NCBI GenBank assembly: GCA_025024175.1
Contig: QCXZ01000001.1
Span: forward strand, 40,108,942 to 40,172,941
From: Rhyzopertha dominica
Lineage: Eukaryota; Arthropoda; Insecta; Coleoptera; Bostrichidae
Reading direction: 5' to 3'
DNA length: 64,000 nucleotides
Below are positions 48,824 to 60,624 of this stretch, piece after piece. Below the pieces are notes generated by a model. That model did not search any database and was not told where the DNA came from. It was given only the letters and a program-made list of their open reading frames with translations. Made by a program: the position numbers and the translations under genes. Position 1 is the stretch's first letter. Every line of letters starts with the position of its first letter.

Positions 48824-51469
48824 GCCACCATTTGTTATTGTTCTCAAACTGCAAGCGGTACTATATTCATCTTGCTGGCTGCCATTGATTTGCAAAATAT
48901 GGCTCAATATCGCCAAAAACGTATGTTACAAATTTTTACGGAATTTACTGGACTAGACTAAAATCTGCAAGGATTAGCAATTAAACGCACAGTACAAATT
49001 ATTACAAATGTAGGTTTTCCTTTATGATAAATCAATCTTATTATGGCAGTGTAAGCTATACTTCGATTGTTACTTCTGCAGCAATTTTGATGTGACATAA
49101 AAGTAATTTATGTTTTTAACTTTAATCATGTATGCATAGTTTATGTGCGTAAAGCGCCTAATGAGCACTGCGCTGATACTCCACTAACTTGGACATTAGC
49201 ACATTTTCGATTAAAAACCGTGATGGCATTGATCTGATATTTTAAATAGACTAAATTTGAGTACTTCCTTTTGCTAAAATAATGACCTGGGCATAAATCG
49301 AAAATATTACTTTTGAGTCGATTATATAAATGCTAGATAACAACCAGACACCGCAACACATCAGTAAAATAATAGCATATTACATTTCAATGTTCGACGA
49401 CGATTTTGTACATATTATGAGCAGGTACTGTGTAAAATCAGAATTAGATAGCTGCATAAAATTACGCAAGACATGCTTTGTTATGAACACAGTACAGAAT
49501 ATACCATCTTTTATTTAGAAAATTCGATATATTTCATAAAAATCAAAAATTTGGGTAAATTTAACCTGACCCGCTTAAGTTGGCTAAGTGTCAATTTTGA
49601 CAAGAACCATGACAGTTACGAGGTGGAGTTTCTTTGATGTTTTTTAGTGATACCAATACTGCAATTAACAAAAAGTTGCGCTTCGAAATAGCACTATTAT
49701 GAAATGCTAATTACGTATCATACTCGTGGGGCTTCATTATGAACGCGAAATAGAAAAATTTATTTTTAAACTCAAAAGTCAATCATGCATATAATGGTCA
49801 AAGCCTAGCGTGTAATAGTTAAAAAACTTCTCACTGAGATTATACTTAAAGAAAAAAGATCTATGATATAATTAGCTAATATCTCAGCCATGCGTTAAGG
49901 ATACAACAATTTCTGCAGGTGTTATCCTCACCTATTGGTATATATAAGAAAATCAGAATATTTTTAATACATATGATTTCTTTAAGTTCTCTTAAGAGTT
50001 TGCCGTAAAACCTACATCCGCTCTTAGAATAAAAATCGCCGGATGCAAGTTTACAGCGGTCCTACAATGCGAGCCTTCGCGTAGGATAGTTACGCCAGCG
50101 GGTGTCGTTGTGTGTGAACGTGCGAGTATATTCTGGCTGATAAGGGTCGCGGTTATACACCAAATAGGGTTATCTCCGGCTTGATGNGCGGGGAGGACAA
50201 CAATGCGCTTTGACAATCGCATCAGTCGCCGGAGGCCACGGCAAAAGTGGTATTGGTGGCTTTGTGGGAGACCTCCTTGAATGACGCTTGTCAAATTAGT
50301 TTAGTTATTATTGCCACATTAATCACCCACGAATTGTGCGTACGGAAGCAACGGGGAGCGGCATCGATTTTGTGTTGTGACGTCTATTCGCTTTCAAGCC
50401 CCTTGAGGAACTTATTTGTTGAAATTCTTGGAGGAATAGGATGTATGGAGAAGAAACAGAATAAGCGAAAGGAGAATTTTATCAAGCCTAACATCAATAT
50501 GCATTTACACGAAACAGATGTGTCGATTTTAGTCCCCTACATGGGTAATGCTTTTATTTTGACTTATGAAATAATGTTTACTTTTACAAAGAGTGTGCAG
50601 TAAACGGTAGGATCCATTACTGAACCTGCAGAAAAGGATGCTTTAGAAAAAAATGTAATAACAACTTTTCACTAGAATTAAAAGATTACTAGACTTACCT
50701 GCAAGAAATTATTCGAGCATCGTAGCCCTCCTGTGGTACAGATAGATGCTCATAGACGAAATGGACCATTTCACAAGAGAAACATACCTACATTTTGAAT
50801 TTATTTGAGATACACAACCCAACAGATGATCGAATTACTACAGGGTTGAAAAACATTAGAATGGAAAAAAGACAATAAACAAGTGTACCGGCAAAAAACT
50901 GTAAACACTACTACACAGCTAAGAATTTAGATTTTATCTGCTTGATTGCAGTATAAAAAATGCCAAAATCTTCGTTAAACGCATAAAAAACGCATATAAT
51001 TTTCTATATCCTCTTCCAGCTATAAGAAATTGGAATATGAATGGTAAAATACCTTAAACCACTTTTTCTTACGTTGATAATCTCAAAGAACGGTTACAAA
51101 ATTTTTGTTAGCGTTACTGACTGATGTACTCTGACAGCCAGTTACAAAACAACACTTGTTTTGTTTTCCATACATAATAGATGCTTGTAAAACTACGCAA
51201 ATCACATTTTGGTGCGACTTCTTACACTGTCCTTTCAATAAACACGACATGAAAGCTGTTCCAATACAAGAATGATACTACACCATTAAACAGCACACTC
51301 CTCAGTAATGTTTACGAGTTACTTGACATCACAAGTTGAATAATCTTGGATAGAAGCGTTTTGGCGGTGACTCATAAGATTCGAATTTCAGACCTAAAAT
51401 TCTCTACCTACAAACATTTTAAAAAAAATTTTTTTTGACATGGCGTACAATATAAATGCACTTCAAGAT
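48824..51469. other. Intergenic stretch, no recognisable gene
   Basis: A GC-richer island lies at about 50.0-50.35 kb, with frames on both strands (100 codons minus, 118 codons plus) that I cannot assign. The rest is AT-rich and stop-rich. Confidence 0.5.
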
Positions 51470-51489
51470 TCATTATAAGTTATTAAATG

Positions 51490-52497
51490 CTAAAAATTTT
51501 AGAAATTTTCTAAGTCTCTAAACTATCGATAAGTAGCTATATTGTTAAAATCATGAGAGTTGCCCATGACGAAGCCTAATGTTTGGATACCCGATTTATA
51601 AATATCTTGCAAGTAACTTCTGAATGTCAGTTGGTCATCAAAAGTAACACCCAAGTCCCGGCAAGTAGTTACTCATCTCAGAACATGACCTTCGAAGTTA
51701 TATTCAAAAGTAAATTTAACAGCTTTTTTTTTAGAATAAGAGTCTTTACATTTTTCTATGTTCATGTGCAATACATTAACAAGGCACCAGTTTTGAATTC
51801 CATTCAGGTTATCTTGCAGCTATTGACAGTCATGTGTTTTTAATATTGTAAAACAATTTCATATCATCCGTATACAGAAGTGACGAACAAGTTAATTCAT
51901 TAATGATGTCATCAATAAATGAAAAATAATAGAGGCCCCAACACTGAACATTGAGGAACACCTGATAGATTTAAATGGTCATAAGATTCTTACCATATAT
52001 TGAGCATACTGACTTCACCACTTAGGTACGACTGCAGAAAGACAAGTAAGTTACTGTGGAAACCTATGATACACAATTTAGATAAGAGAATCCCCTGATC
52101 AATACAGTCAAAGGCTTTGCTAAAATCCGTGCAAACCACATCAACCTGTCCACCTTTATTAATACTTTCAGTTTGTATTTTGTGATACAGATTAGATTTT
52201 GTATTTATGGAACGATTAAGCATAATCATATGTTGATTTTCACATATAATCCGTTTAACTTGCGCATAAAATACTTCGTGTAATACAAAATCAAACAGTT
52301 TAGCAAAGTTGTCTATAATTTACAGCTTCAGCTTTATCGTCTTTTTAAGGATGGGACAAACTTTAGAAATTTTCCATTTGTCGTAAAATTTCCCTGCGTT
52401 AATAGAGATGTTAAAAATGTGGGCAAGCGATGAAGCCAATATATATGTGCGCAATCTTCTATAAAGAAAGCGGGTAGCTCATCCGAACCTGCGGTAT
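51490..52497 (-). pseudogene. Non-LTR reverse transcriptase remnant (Jockey/CR1-like), minus strand
   Basis: In minus-strand order, AGSDELPAFFIEDC appears near 52,490, then a KWKISKVCPILKK block and a NYR motif near 52,330. The frame 52,229-51,990 has VDVVCTDFSKAFDCID (RT motif A). Then SGVPQCSVLGPLLFFIY (motif B) follows near 51,960, a YTDD in place of YADD near 51,880, and a DLGVTFDDQLTF thumb block near 51,650. Stops and frameshifts separate these pieces. Motif A is well kept. It is a different copy from the one at 57.6-59.3 kb, with similar architecture. Confidence 0.8.
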
Positions 52498-55360
52498 ATA
52501 CAGGGTGTCCTCGAAATACACCGACAACGTTTAACAGGTGATAGTAAACGCAATTTTAAAAACTTTTTCGAATAAATAAATTTCCGAAAACGCGTTGTTT
52601 TTTATATACAGGGTGTTGAAATTGAATTAAAAAAAATATTTTTAAGACTATTGCTGAACTAAAAAAGAAATTTGGTGGGAACCATAACGGCATAAAGTAC
52701 AATAAAAATGTATTCGGGGTATTTCTTTAATAGATTTTTAATAGAACTTTTAGGTCTGTGAATGATTAGACAAAACTAATACAGTTTCGTAATCTTTAAT
52801 CCATTCTAAATAAAACATGTCTCTTTGAAGCTATAAAACATTGAATATTCAAGTTGGCCTTCTCAGTGGAGGCAGCTTTAGCGATGACAGTTTTACCGTA
52901 TTTCATAAAAATTTAAAGTTAATACATATAAATAAATTATTATATTTAAACCTTGAGAAATATTTTTAGGGAGGCTATCAATGAGGTTTTTTTTTTTTGG
53001 GGGGGGGTAGGTATTACTTTATACAGCGTTTGGAGTCGTTTTCCATACATTCCACTTTCCGCTTTTTAGCCTACGATGCGGAGCGATGTCCATTGTTAAT
53101 CCCGATGACCTCTCTCTTTTGGATCGTCAATCCTTTAACGAGCCCGTCACTTATCTGATCCGCTACAAATTACCTTTAGTTGGGATCTGGTTTTGTATCA
53201 CTCTTCCTGTCTAATTTATAAAGTTTTGTGATTTGGCCTTTGATTATTAACTCAAGTTTTGGTAGATGTGCAAGACAGGCTCGCATTTGCGCCTGCACAT
53301 CCACAACAGCTTCTAACACCACATGAAGTTTTTTTTATCGACAACGACGACATGATTGTAATCTGTGAGGCATGGTGAGAATTAAGTGCTCAAATATTTT
53401 TATAACTTTCTACTAGGCTAAATGTAATATTTTGGACATCTGATAAGATTACAACAAAACTTTAAAACTATTTTGGATACTTGACACCCCTTAAATATTA
53501 TTTTTAAATGGGATTCGACTTTTAGTTTTCCTCGATTCTGGACTGTTGTAAAAAAATTGCATTATGCCTAGGCATACTGTGGTAACTCGTGTGAGTACAG
53601 ATGACATACGTAGTGAAATTGTCCAATAATTGACTATTAGGTGCGGTTTCACAAAAATGCAGCATTTAAAATGCTAACGCAACGTTGCGGGCTGTAACAG
53701 CAGGATGTTGCCAAATTCCGCTTACCATAAATAATTTTAAGCTTAGGTGCGTATGTATGCACGTTCACCACAACACCCCTTTTATTCTAGAAAATGAATT
53801 ATATTAGTCCACATCTAAAAGAGCTTGTGGCGTGGTAACCATTGCATATTGCAATATTCTTATGCAAACGGTGGATATCGTGTAGTAGAAGTGCAGGGAT
53901 AATACTAAGGACAACTGTAGCTAGCTGCTGAATAATATAAACGCTTCTCTGTTGTTTCCTGTTCCATGCAAGCATTTCGACTTCATATTTCAGGCTTTTA
54001 TTTCATAGAGTTGGTATCTTTATATATACCCATAATCGTTTATAACCTGGTTAGTATGTGCCGCATTCAATTCGTTGCAGCATGTACATATAGGCTGCAT
54101 AAACATAATATAAAAGCAAAGCAGTATTATATTCAAAAGTCAGATAGCGGAATAATACAGTATACGAATTTTTTTCAGCAGTAGTTATGCTTAAAAATTA
54201 TCTCAGATAACCTTACCTAATCATTTTACGTCGTCAGATTAAAACCTAGCATTTATGCGTTGGAAATAATTTGAGACAAATGCTATTAGGTATTAAATAA
54301 TACAATCCATAAACTATTAAAAACAATTTATCCCTTTTTTGGTGGCAAAATAAATTTTAGTATAGATCACTTCAGTACGAAAGTTTTAACTTTATAACGA
54401 GATTGTTTACATTCTGTTGCTCTTTTAAGTGTTAATATACATCATACATACTGAAAACCCCTCATTTATAGAGTAAGTGAAAGATGAGTGCAAAGTACAG
54501 CTACAACGATGCTTCAGTCCACACTGACGTTATACGGTTTTCTGCCTAATTTTCCAAATTCTGTGATTTTCCAGTGCTGCTGCTAGGAAGTAATTCCCAC
54601 AGTAAGTTCCTCATTTGTTTTACGGCATTGGGAACACAAATATGATTTGTATATTATGTTGACAGCTATCAATATATAAGTAGGTATGTGAAATTTAGGT
54701 ACGCTCGTCAGAACGAATTTGAAAATGTATTTCATCTAATCCATATATCTCTTTTATTTCTGATTTCACAGAAAAGAAATATAAAAGTACTAGAAAATTT
54801 TACCCTTAATGAAATAGTGTACCCTACTAACTCATGTTATTTTTTTATGTAAACTGATCTGAACTGGCTATGGATTTATAAAGTCGGCGATTTATCTTTA
54901 GCTATCCTAAGATATGATGCTCAGTACATTTCAAATAAACTTAAACGATTAATTTAACGGTTAATATAACAGAAAATGAAAAGGAAAAACAAAACGTTTA
55001 TTTTTTAGCTTCATGTATATCCTTACACCTATTTCTTGATGTACAGTTTTGAATCGCCTTAAAAACGGCGATTTTGGTAGCGATGGTTGTACTCTTTAAA
55101 AGCTTGGGCGAAATCTTTTGGAGGTTATCATATATGATTCAATCATATTAAGCTTTTCTTGGCTCGAAAACTGTATTAGTAATATTAAGAACTTATTTGT
55201 AACTAGCACAAACAAGACACAATTGTATAAATCTATAGCCAATTGAAATTTGTATTTTAGAAATCATAAGATTAGGTAATATCTCAAGAGTAACAAAATG
55301 TTTAGCAAACCGAAGTTAAGTGTATTATTAAGGGTAAAAAAATGCTGCAAATTGAATCAA
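52498..55360. other. AT-rich stretch with CAGGGTGT motifs and a T/G run, no gene
   Basis: ACAGGGTGTCC near 52,501 and ACAGGGTGTTG near 52,611 are direct repeats ~110 bp apart, the first at the very edge of the RT remnant. A poly-T then poly-G run lies near 52,986-53,009. No motif-bearing frame was found. Confidence 0.5.
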
Positions 55361-55362
55361 TA

Positions 55363-55775
55363 CTTCCACATCCAATTGTCAAAATGACATTTACGTTTTT
55401 ATTTCTTATGCTATAGGATTAGTAATCCGATATGACCAATTTGTCTCTCTACACATTTTTTTAAGACAAAGTCCTCGTGATATTAGCAAAAATATATAAA
55501 TTTTAAAATCGGTTTTTTCCAAATAACTCGAAAATTATTAACTTAAAAAAATTACAAGAGTGCTTTCTGATCAGAAATTTGATTTTATATATAATACCAA
55601 AATTTAAAAAAATCGTAGGAGCAGGGACCAAAATAGGTTTTTTGGAAATATTTCGAAAATGTCAAAATTTTGAATAAATTTTCTAAGAAATTTTATGTGG
55701 GAAATTTTATTTCCTATCTGATGGCATTTTCATTTTTTGAATATATTAAGTATATTCGGAGATATTTAGGAAAAA
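55363..55775 (-). mobile_element. Truncated inverted copy of the 3,271-4,104 element
   Basis: Its complement aligns with 3,700-4,104. It starts with the same 13-bp terminus (CTTCCACATCCAA at 55,363-55,375), preceded by TA. Similarity stops at about 55,775, so roughly half of the element and the other terminus are missing. Confidence 0.8.
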
Positions 55776-57600
55776 GCTTCTCTTGTACATGTACCTACGC
55801 AGCAAATCAGAAATGATGTCTTATTCATCTGAATACTATTTTACAATTTATGAATAATTAATAGGAGTAAGGATAAGCTTACTGTGAAAATTTTAAATTT
55901 TTTATAATGCGTATGTAACAGGAACCATACAACTTTGCTATGTATATGTAATGTATGCTTGACCATTAGAGCACATTTCTCTTTCAGTGTAAACTTTACG
56001 ACTCTAAGCTGTCTATACTAGATTTGCAAGTTTGTCGTTCTATCTCAGTTATAAAAACCACTGTGCAAATATTGTAACTGTTCAGAACTCGCGAACTCGA
56101 CAGCCTGGCAGTCCGTACTTTTGCCCACTTCTGACGTCACGAGCGTTTATGGATGTTCGCTTCACTTTGCCAGAAGGAAGTCCTGTCTATAAGCATGATG
56201 GTATGAGTGGTTTAAATTTGTTGGCTCACTTTCCTTATTGTGCATGCGTGGTGATGAGTTAAAGTCACTAAATTGACATCTAGAAACCCTTTAGCGAGCA
56301 TATTGTCGTCGTAAGCTTAACTTAAATGAAAAATCTTCCTGCAGGATGTCCTCTTTAAGCGGTTTGTAGTAATTTGCTGCCTTTGATTGGTATTATAGTT
56401 GTTGCTAATAGGTTTTTCGTTGTTTTATTTAGGTGTCTTTCTGTCCTTAGTTTGATTGTTCAGTATGGGTTTAGATATTTCGTTATTTCACGGCACCACC
56501 TTTTTTTATATCAGAGTTTTTATATTGAGAATCAACTTTATTGTTACTTATGCAATAATGGTGTAAAATGTACAATAAAACTTCTCGTGTCAATTGTTAG
56601 TAATGCTTTGTTAAATAATTATTTCAATGTACGTTCAAATAAACTAGCCTCAGATTTAAATATAAGAAATATAAATACTTTATTTTTAGAAATACTTATC
56701 TAAATATATTTATAAGCTTCTCTCTTGTTACGTACATGTCTTAACATCTCAGGAAATCTTTCCAAACTGTTTGGTATATCAGGTTTATTTATTGTTGCTT
56801 CAGAGATGATGTATTTTATATTTAAATATACCAAATAAATAGTTTCACTAGAAATAATGTAAGTACATAAAATTTCTTTTGTAGCATATGTGGTCGTCGC
56901 AATGCTCATAAAATAATCCTTTGTCTCAGTATTTTAGATGATTTATAAAAAATAAAGCAGATCTCAAGGTAATAAGTAAGTAAAATTCAACATTCACAGT
57001 TAATTAATACTGCGATTGTGGCAGAGTTTGCACGCCATGACATTTACCTGAGTTTCCCTAATGCACGAAGTGCTTGCCTTTGACTCAAAATTTTAATCCT
57101 ATTTACGTTATCGCGACAATTCCTTCAATGATATAACATTCCACCCTTCCTTTGTAACTTTGCCGCTGAAAGTTTTTCTGATTTTCAAAAATCTACGGTT
57201 TACAGTGTCTGGATACTTCGAAATAACACTTCTTACCTCAATTTTATTTCTCTCCGTTTTAAGCGAATTTAAAGCGAATATGGCAAATGATTTGCATTTT
57301 CTAAACGGATGTGAGCTTTTACGAAATTTGAGAAATACTTTGAAAAAAAATACCTCAAAAAGCCCTATCAGTAAAATTAGGTTGACGTTATATATTTTAC
57401 GCGCGCGACTTTTGGATCCCGGTGAGTCGGCCTTGTGCTGCAACAAATGCGCTGTTGCCATTTACTACGGGCACGGCCTTATTAGAGGTGGCCATGGCTA
57501 CCACATACTAAGTTTGGTCGTGATCCGATCAATTCCGTTTCATTGAGTGATTATATAGTTCTCCTGTGATCACGCACCTCGCGGTGCGATCAATGGGAGA
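55776..57600. other. AT-rich stretch, no recognisable gene
   Basis: Frames of 109 codons (56,374-56,703, plus) and 117-128 codons (57.1-57.55 kb, both strands) have no motif I can name. A GC-rich inverted repeat lies at 57,561-57,600. Confidence 0.5.
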
Positions 57601-57639
57601 ACGAAAACAAAAACTTCAAAAATCGCCATTGAACTTTTT

Positions 57640-59290
57640 CCAAAGCAATTGAACCAACATTATAATAATGAGACCAGATTTATTGCATCTATGTTATCAA
57701 AAGACCTTGTGTTTCTAATAAAAAATCCCAGTGTTTTGTAAGAAGCGTGCGTGAGTTGATGTGATTATTAAGCGTTAGTTTTCCGTCAAAAGCTACCCCC
57801 AAATCTTTTATGCTTATCATTCTCTCAAGCGTTACACCGTTAATGTTATATTGACAAGTGTGGATATTTATATTTCTTGTATACTACACCACGCTGCATT
57901 TTCCAGTATGTAGTTCCAACCCATTTGAATTACACCAGTTCACAACATAGTTTAAGTCTGCCTACAGATGAAATGAATCAACATCATTATTAATTTTCTT
58001 GTAAATTTTTAAATCATCTGCAAAAATTTTAAAAGAGGAGGATTTGATTGCATCGCCGATGTCCTTAATGTACACAAGGAAGAAGTAGGAGACCCAAATT
58101 AGACCTTTGAGGCACACCTGACACTTGTGCAAGTGGTTCAGAAAGAAAGCCATTGGGTTAACTTATAATTTGTTGTCTATTGCATAAATATAACGCTAAA
58201 AAACCATGGATGCGGAAAGTCCGAAATTCTGTAATTTAAGCAACAACATTTTATGATTGACTTTATCGAAGGCTTTGGTAATATCAGCATAAATGATGCC
58301 AACCTGTTCACCACGGTCCAATGCCTCGGAAAAACTGGGTTACTGTAACTAAGTTAGTCAATATTGATCTACCAGCCAGGAAACCGTGCTGGTCTGGTGA
58401 GATTTTGACAGAAATGGACGAATAAATGTATATGTATATAACACACATAAATATTTTAGCAAAGTTGCAAATAATTGATATAGGCCTATAGTTACTGATT
58501 TCTGTTTCACCACCACTCTTATAAATAGAACAAATACGTACTTTTTTCCAAACATCTGGAAATGTAGAAGAAGTAATACATTTGCTGAATATATAACAAA
58601 GGGATTCAAGTAAAAGAGACGAACAGTCCTTTATGAAGAAGGCCGGTATACGATCTGGACCACAGTTAATATTACTTTTAAGTTCTTTTTTATTGGAATT
58701 AAAATATCACTCACAAATAGATTTAATATTAATCAAAGTGCTGGAAATATTTTCATTACAATGAAACTGAAGGTTATCGTCGTTATTGTTGTACACCGAG
58801 GCAAAATAGTCCCTAAAATTATCGACAATATCCTGGTGGTTATTTAAAGATACTCCATTATAAGTAGGTATGCATGGAAGGGTTGTTTTTTCTCCTTCAC
58901 AAATTTCCAAAAGAACTTAGGATCAGTTGTCATAGAAGCTTGGACAGTATTCAAATAGTTTTTATAGTCTTTATTAAGCAAATGCTTAACTGCCCGTCTT
59001 ATGTCAGCAAATTTTAAGTAGTAGAATCTGTTATTTGTTTTTTTTTTGTATTTGTCAAAATAATCATTTTTTGCACGTACTTGTATGTAAAAAATAAGCT
59101 CAGCAGAAAACCACTTCGGAAAGTTATTCTCTTGCACTTAAGCTGAGGAACATATTTATCAATAACACTATATAGCCTAGTGTAGAATAATGAACAGCAA
59201 TCATTTACATCATCAATATCATATAAGAAGGACCAATTTATGGAACACATCTCCTGATACTCCTTAAGCGGGAAGGACCGCTTTTAAAAT
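57640..59290 (-). pseudogene. Non-LTR retroelement polymerase remnant (Jockey/CR1-like), minus strand
   Basis: In minus-strand order, a linker region typical of Jockey-like ORF2 appears first (NDYFDKYKKKTNNRFYYLKF, then DPKFFWKFVKEKK, 59,137-58,844). It is followed by RT pieces: HGFLAGRSILTNL near 58,360, motif A ADITKAFDKVNH near 58,270, and a GPLLF-like region with FADDLK (58,153-57,962). A thumb block DLGVAFDGKLTLNNHINS comes near 57,800. At least five frameshifts or stops interrupt it. The endonuclease is not recognisable and the 3' tail is not clear. Confidence 0.8.
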
Positions 59291-60360
59291 CTATTTTCAT
59301 GGTTTGTTGCTGCTCAGCTTAAGTGTGTAAAATAACTGTATCGATACATTATCCTATTAGCCTTCAGCGCCTGCACTTTTCATTTACCCCAATCAGGCTC
59401 AAGCCGCATTATCGCCTGCAAGCAAAACGTCTTTTGCCATTAACGTTTTAATACTCCCGACCCGCATAACACGGCTTGTTATGATCACGGCGAAATGGTG
59501 TTACGTTCTAACACTCGAACCCTCTCAAGCAGGTTTAGGTNCGCCAATTGCGACAAATTTAATTTCACCTATAGTTTGAGCCTAACTGACAACAGCATTA
59601 ATTAAACGGAAGATAGTGGTTTCCGAGCGGGCTAAAATTCATACGGTCAGGCACGGAAGTGGCGTTTAATTTGCGTATGAAGCCCTTGAAATTTGTCTGC
59701 TAATGCCGACTGTGAATGGAATGGCGAGGGTCGATGATGAAATTAGATCAAATGCGTGCACGAGATTAGGTATTCCCTCTTAGGAGCCTCTACCACCGGA
59801 ATGTTGAAGTAGCGGCGTTAGAAACGGATGAATCATGATGTAGAATAGTTTACAAACCTCAATGCAAAAAGCTAGTCCTTCAATTTTGAGCAGTTGTGGA
59901 GAAATATTCGCAGTTTAAGTAAAACTTTTCAAATGCAAAGAAATTCTGTTTAATAGGTGCGATCGTCATGTGGAGAAGATCAATATCAAGAGGACTACGC
60001 TAATTTTAAGCAATATGAGGCATAAAAACGCATTCATAAAAGTATACACAGGGTGTTCACAACAGTCTACAATAGCTAAATTTGTTGTTTAAACCAGTAG
60101 GATGGCGATTTAAAACAGAAACTTACCTTATTTTTTTAGAAGAATGATGACAAAAAGCTTTTTTATTTTAAATAGAACAAAATCATTCTGAACTGCGTAT
60201 TGGGTAGATCACATTGATAAGGGATGTTGACTGTATTCAAATAAAAACATAATTTGAATGTAAAGTGGTAGTTTCTATGATGCAAATACTTAAAATCACA
60301 ATAGTTTTCCTTATTTTTACGTAATTTTACTAATATTTTACAAATAAAATGTAATTAAAT
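59291..60360. other. Stretch upstream of Gypsy B, no recognisable gene
   Basis: No long frame. An ACAGGGTGTTC motif occurs near 60,049. A GC-richer portion around 59.35-59.55 kb has no assignable feature. Confidence 0.45.
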
Positions 60361-60574
60361 CACTCCCAAGTCACGTGATAACGAACACCAATAAGAGTGC
60401 ATGGCGTCACTATTATATAATGAATTGACTTTTTGTATATTTTGTATAAAATATAGATCATGCGCAGTCTCTGTGCTGCATGTCATTTGCTATGATCTTG
60501 AAATGGACATTCACCAATAAATCGTCCAAGAGTAAACAGGTGTTTTCTTATGAGTAACAAAAACGTATGTAACA
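60361..60574 (+). promoter_or_regulatory. Probable 5' LTR (right part) of Gypsy B
   Basis: This precedes the primer binding site and ends in ...GTAACA. It holds a TATA-type sequence (TATATAA, 60,414-60,420) and an AATAAA signal (60,516-60,521) in the order expected in an LTR. The left boundary is unknown, because the 3' LTR lies beyond the window and no comparison is possible. Confidence 0.45.
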
Positions 60575-60589
60575 TGGCGCAGTCAGAGT
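60575..60589 (+). other. Probable primer binding site of Gypsy B
   Basis: TGGCGCAGTCAGAGT lies 36 bases before the gag start, directly after an LTR-like CA end. The primer tRNA was not identified. Confidence 0.55.
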
Positions 60590-60624
60590 AAAAACGAAAG
60601 TAAAGAGCGAAGGAAGTATACAAA

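Noticed and set aside
49992..50603. GC-richer island with 100- and 118-codon frames on opposite strands
   Set aside because: Neither product shows a domain I recognise, and one contains an undetermined base. No splice or promoter evidence.
53020..53340. About 105 minus-strand codons in one frame with only three stops
   Set aside because: Composition looks somewhat protein-like, but no motif or family is evident, and the stops make a gene unlikely without homology support.
57108..57546. 117- and 128-codon frames on opposite strands over the same bases
   Set aside because: Mutually antisense frames in the same stretch, no motif, beside a decayed retroelement. Probably chance.
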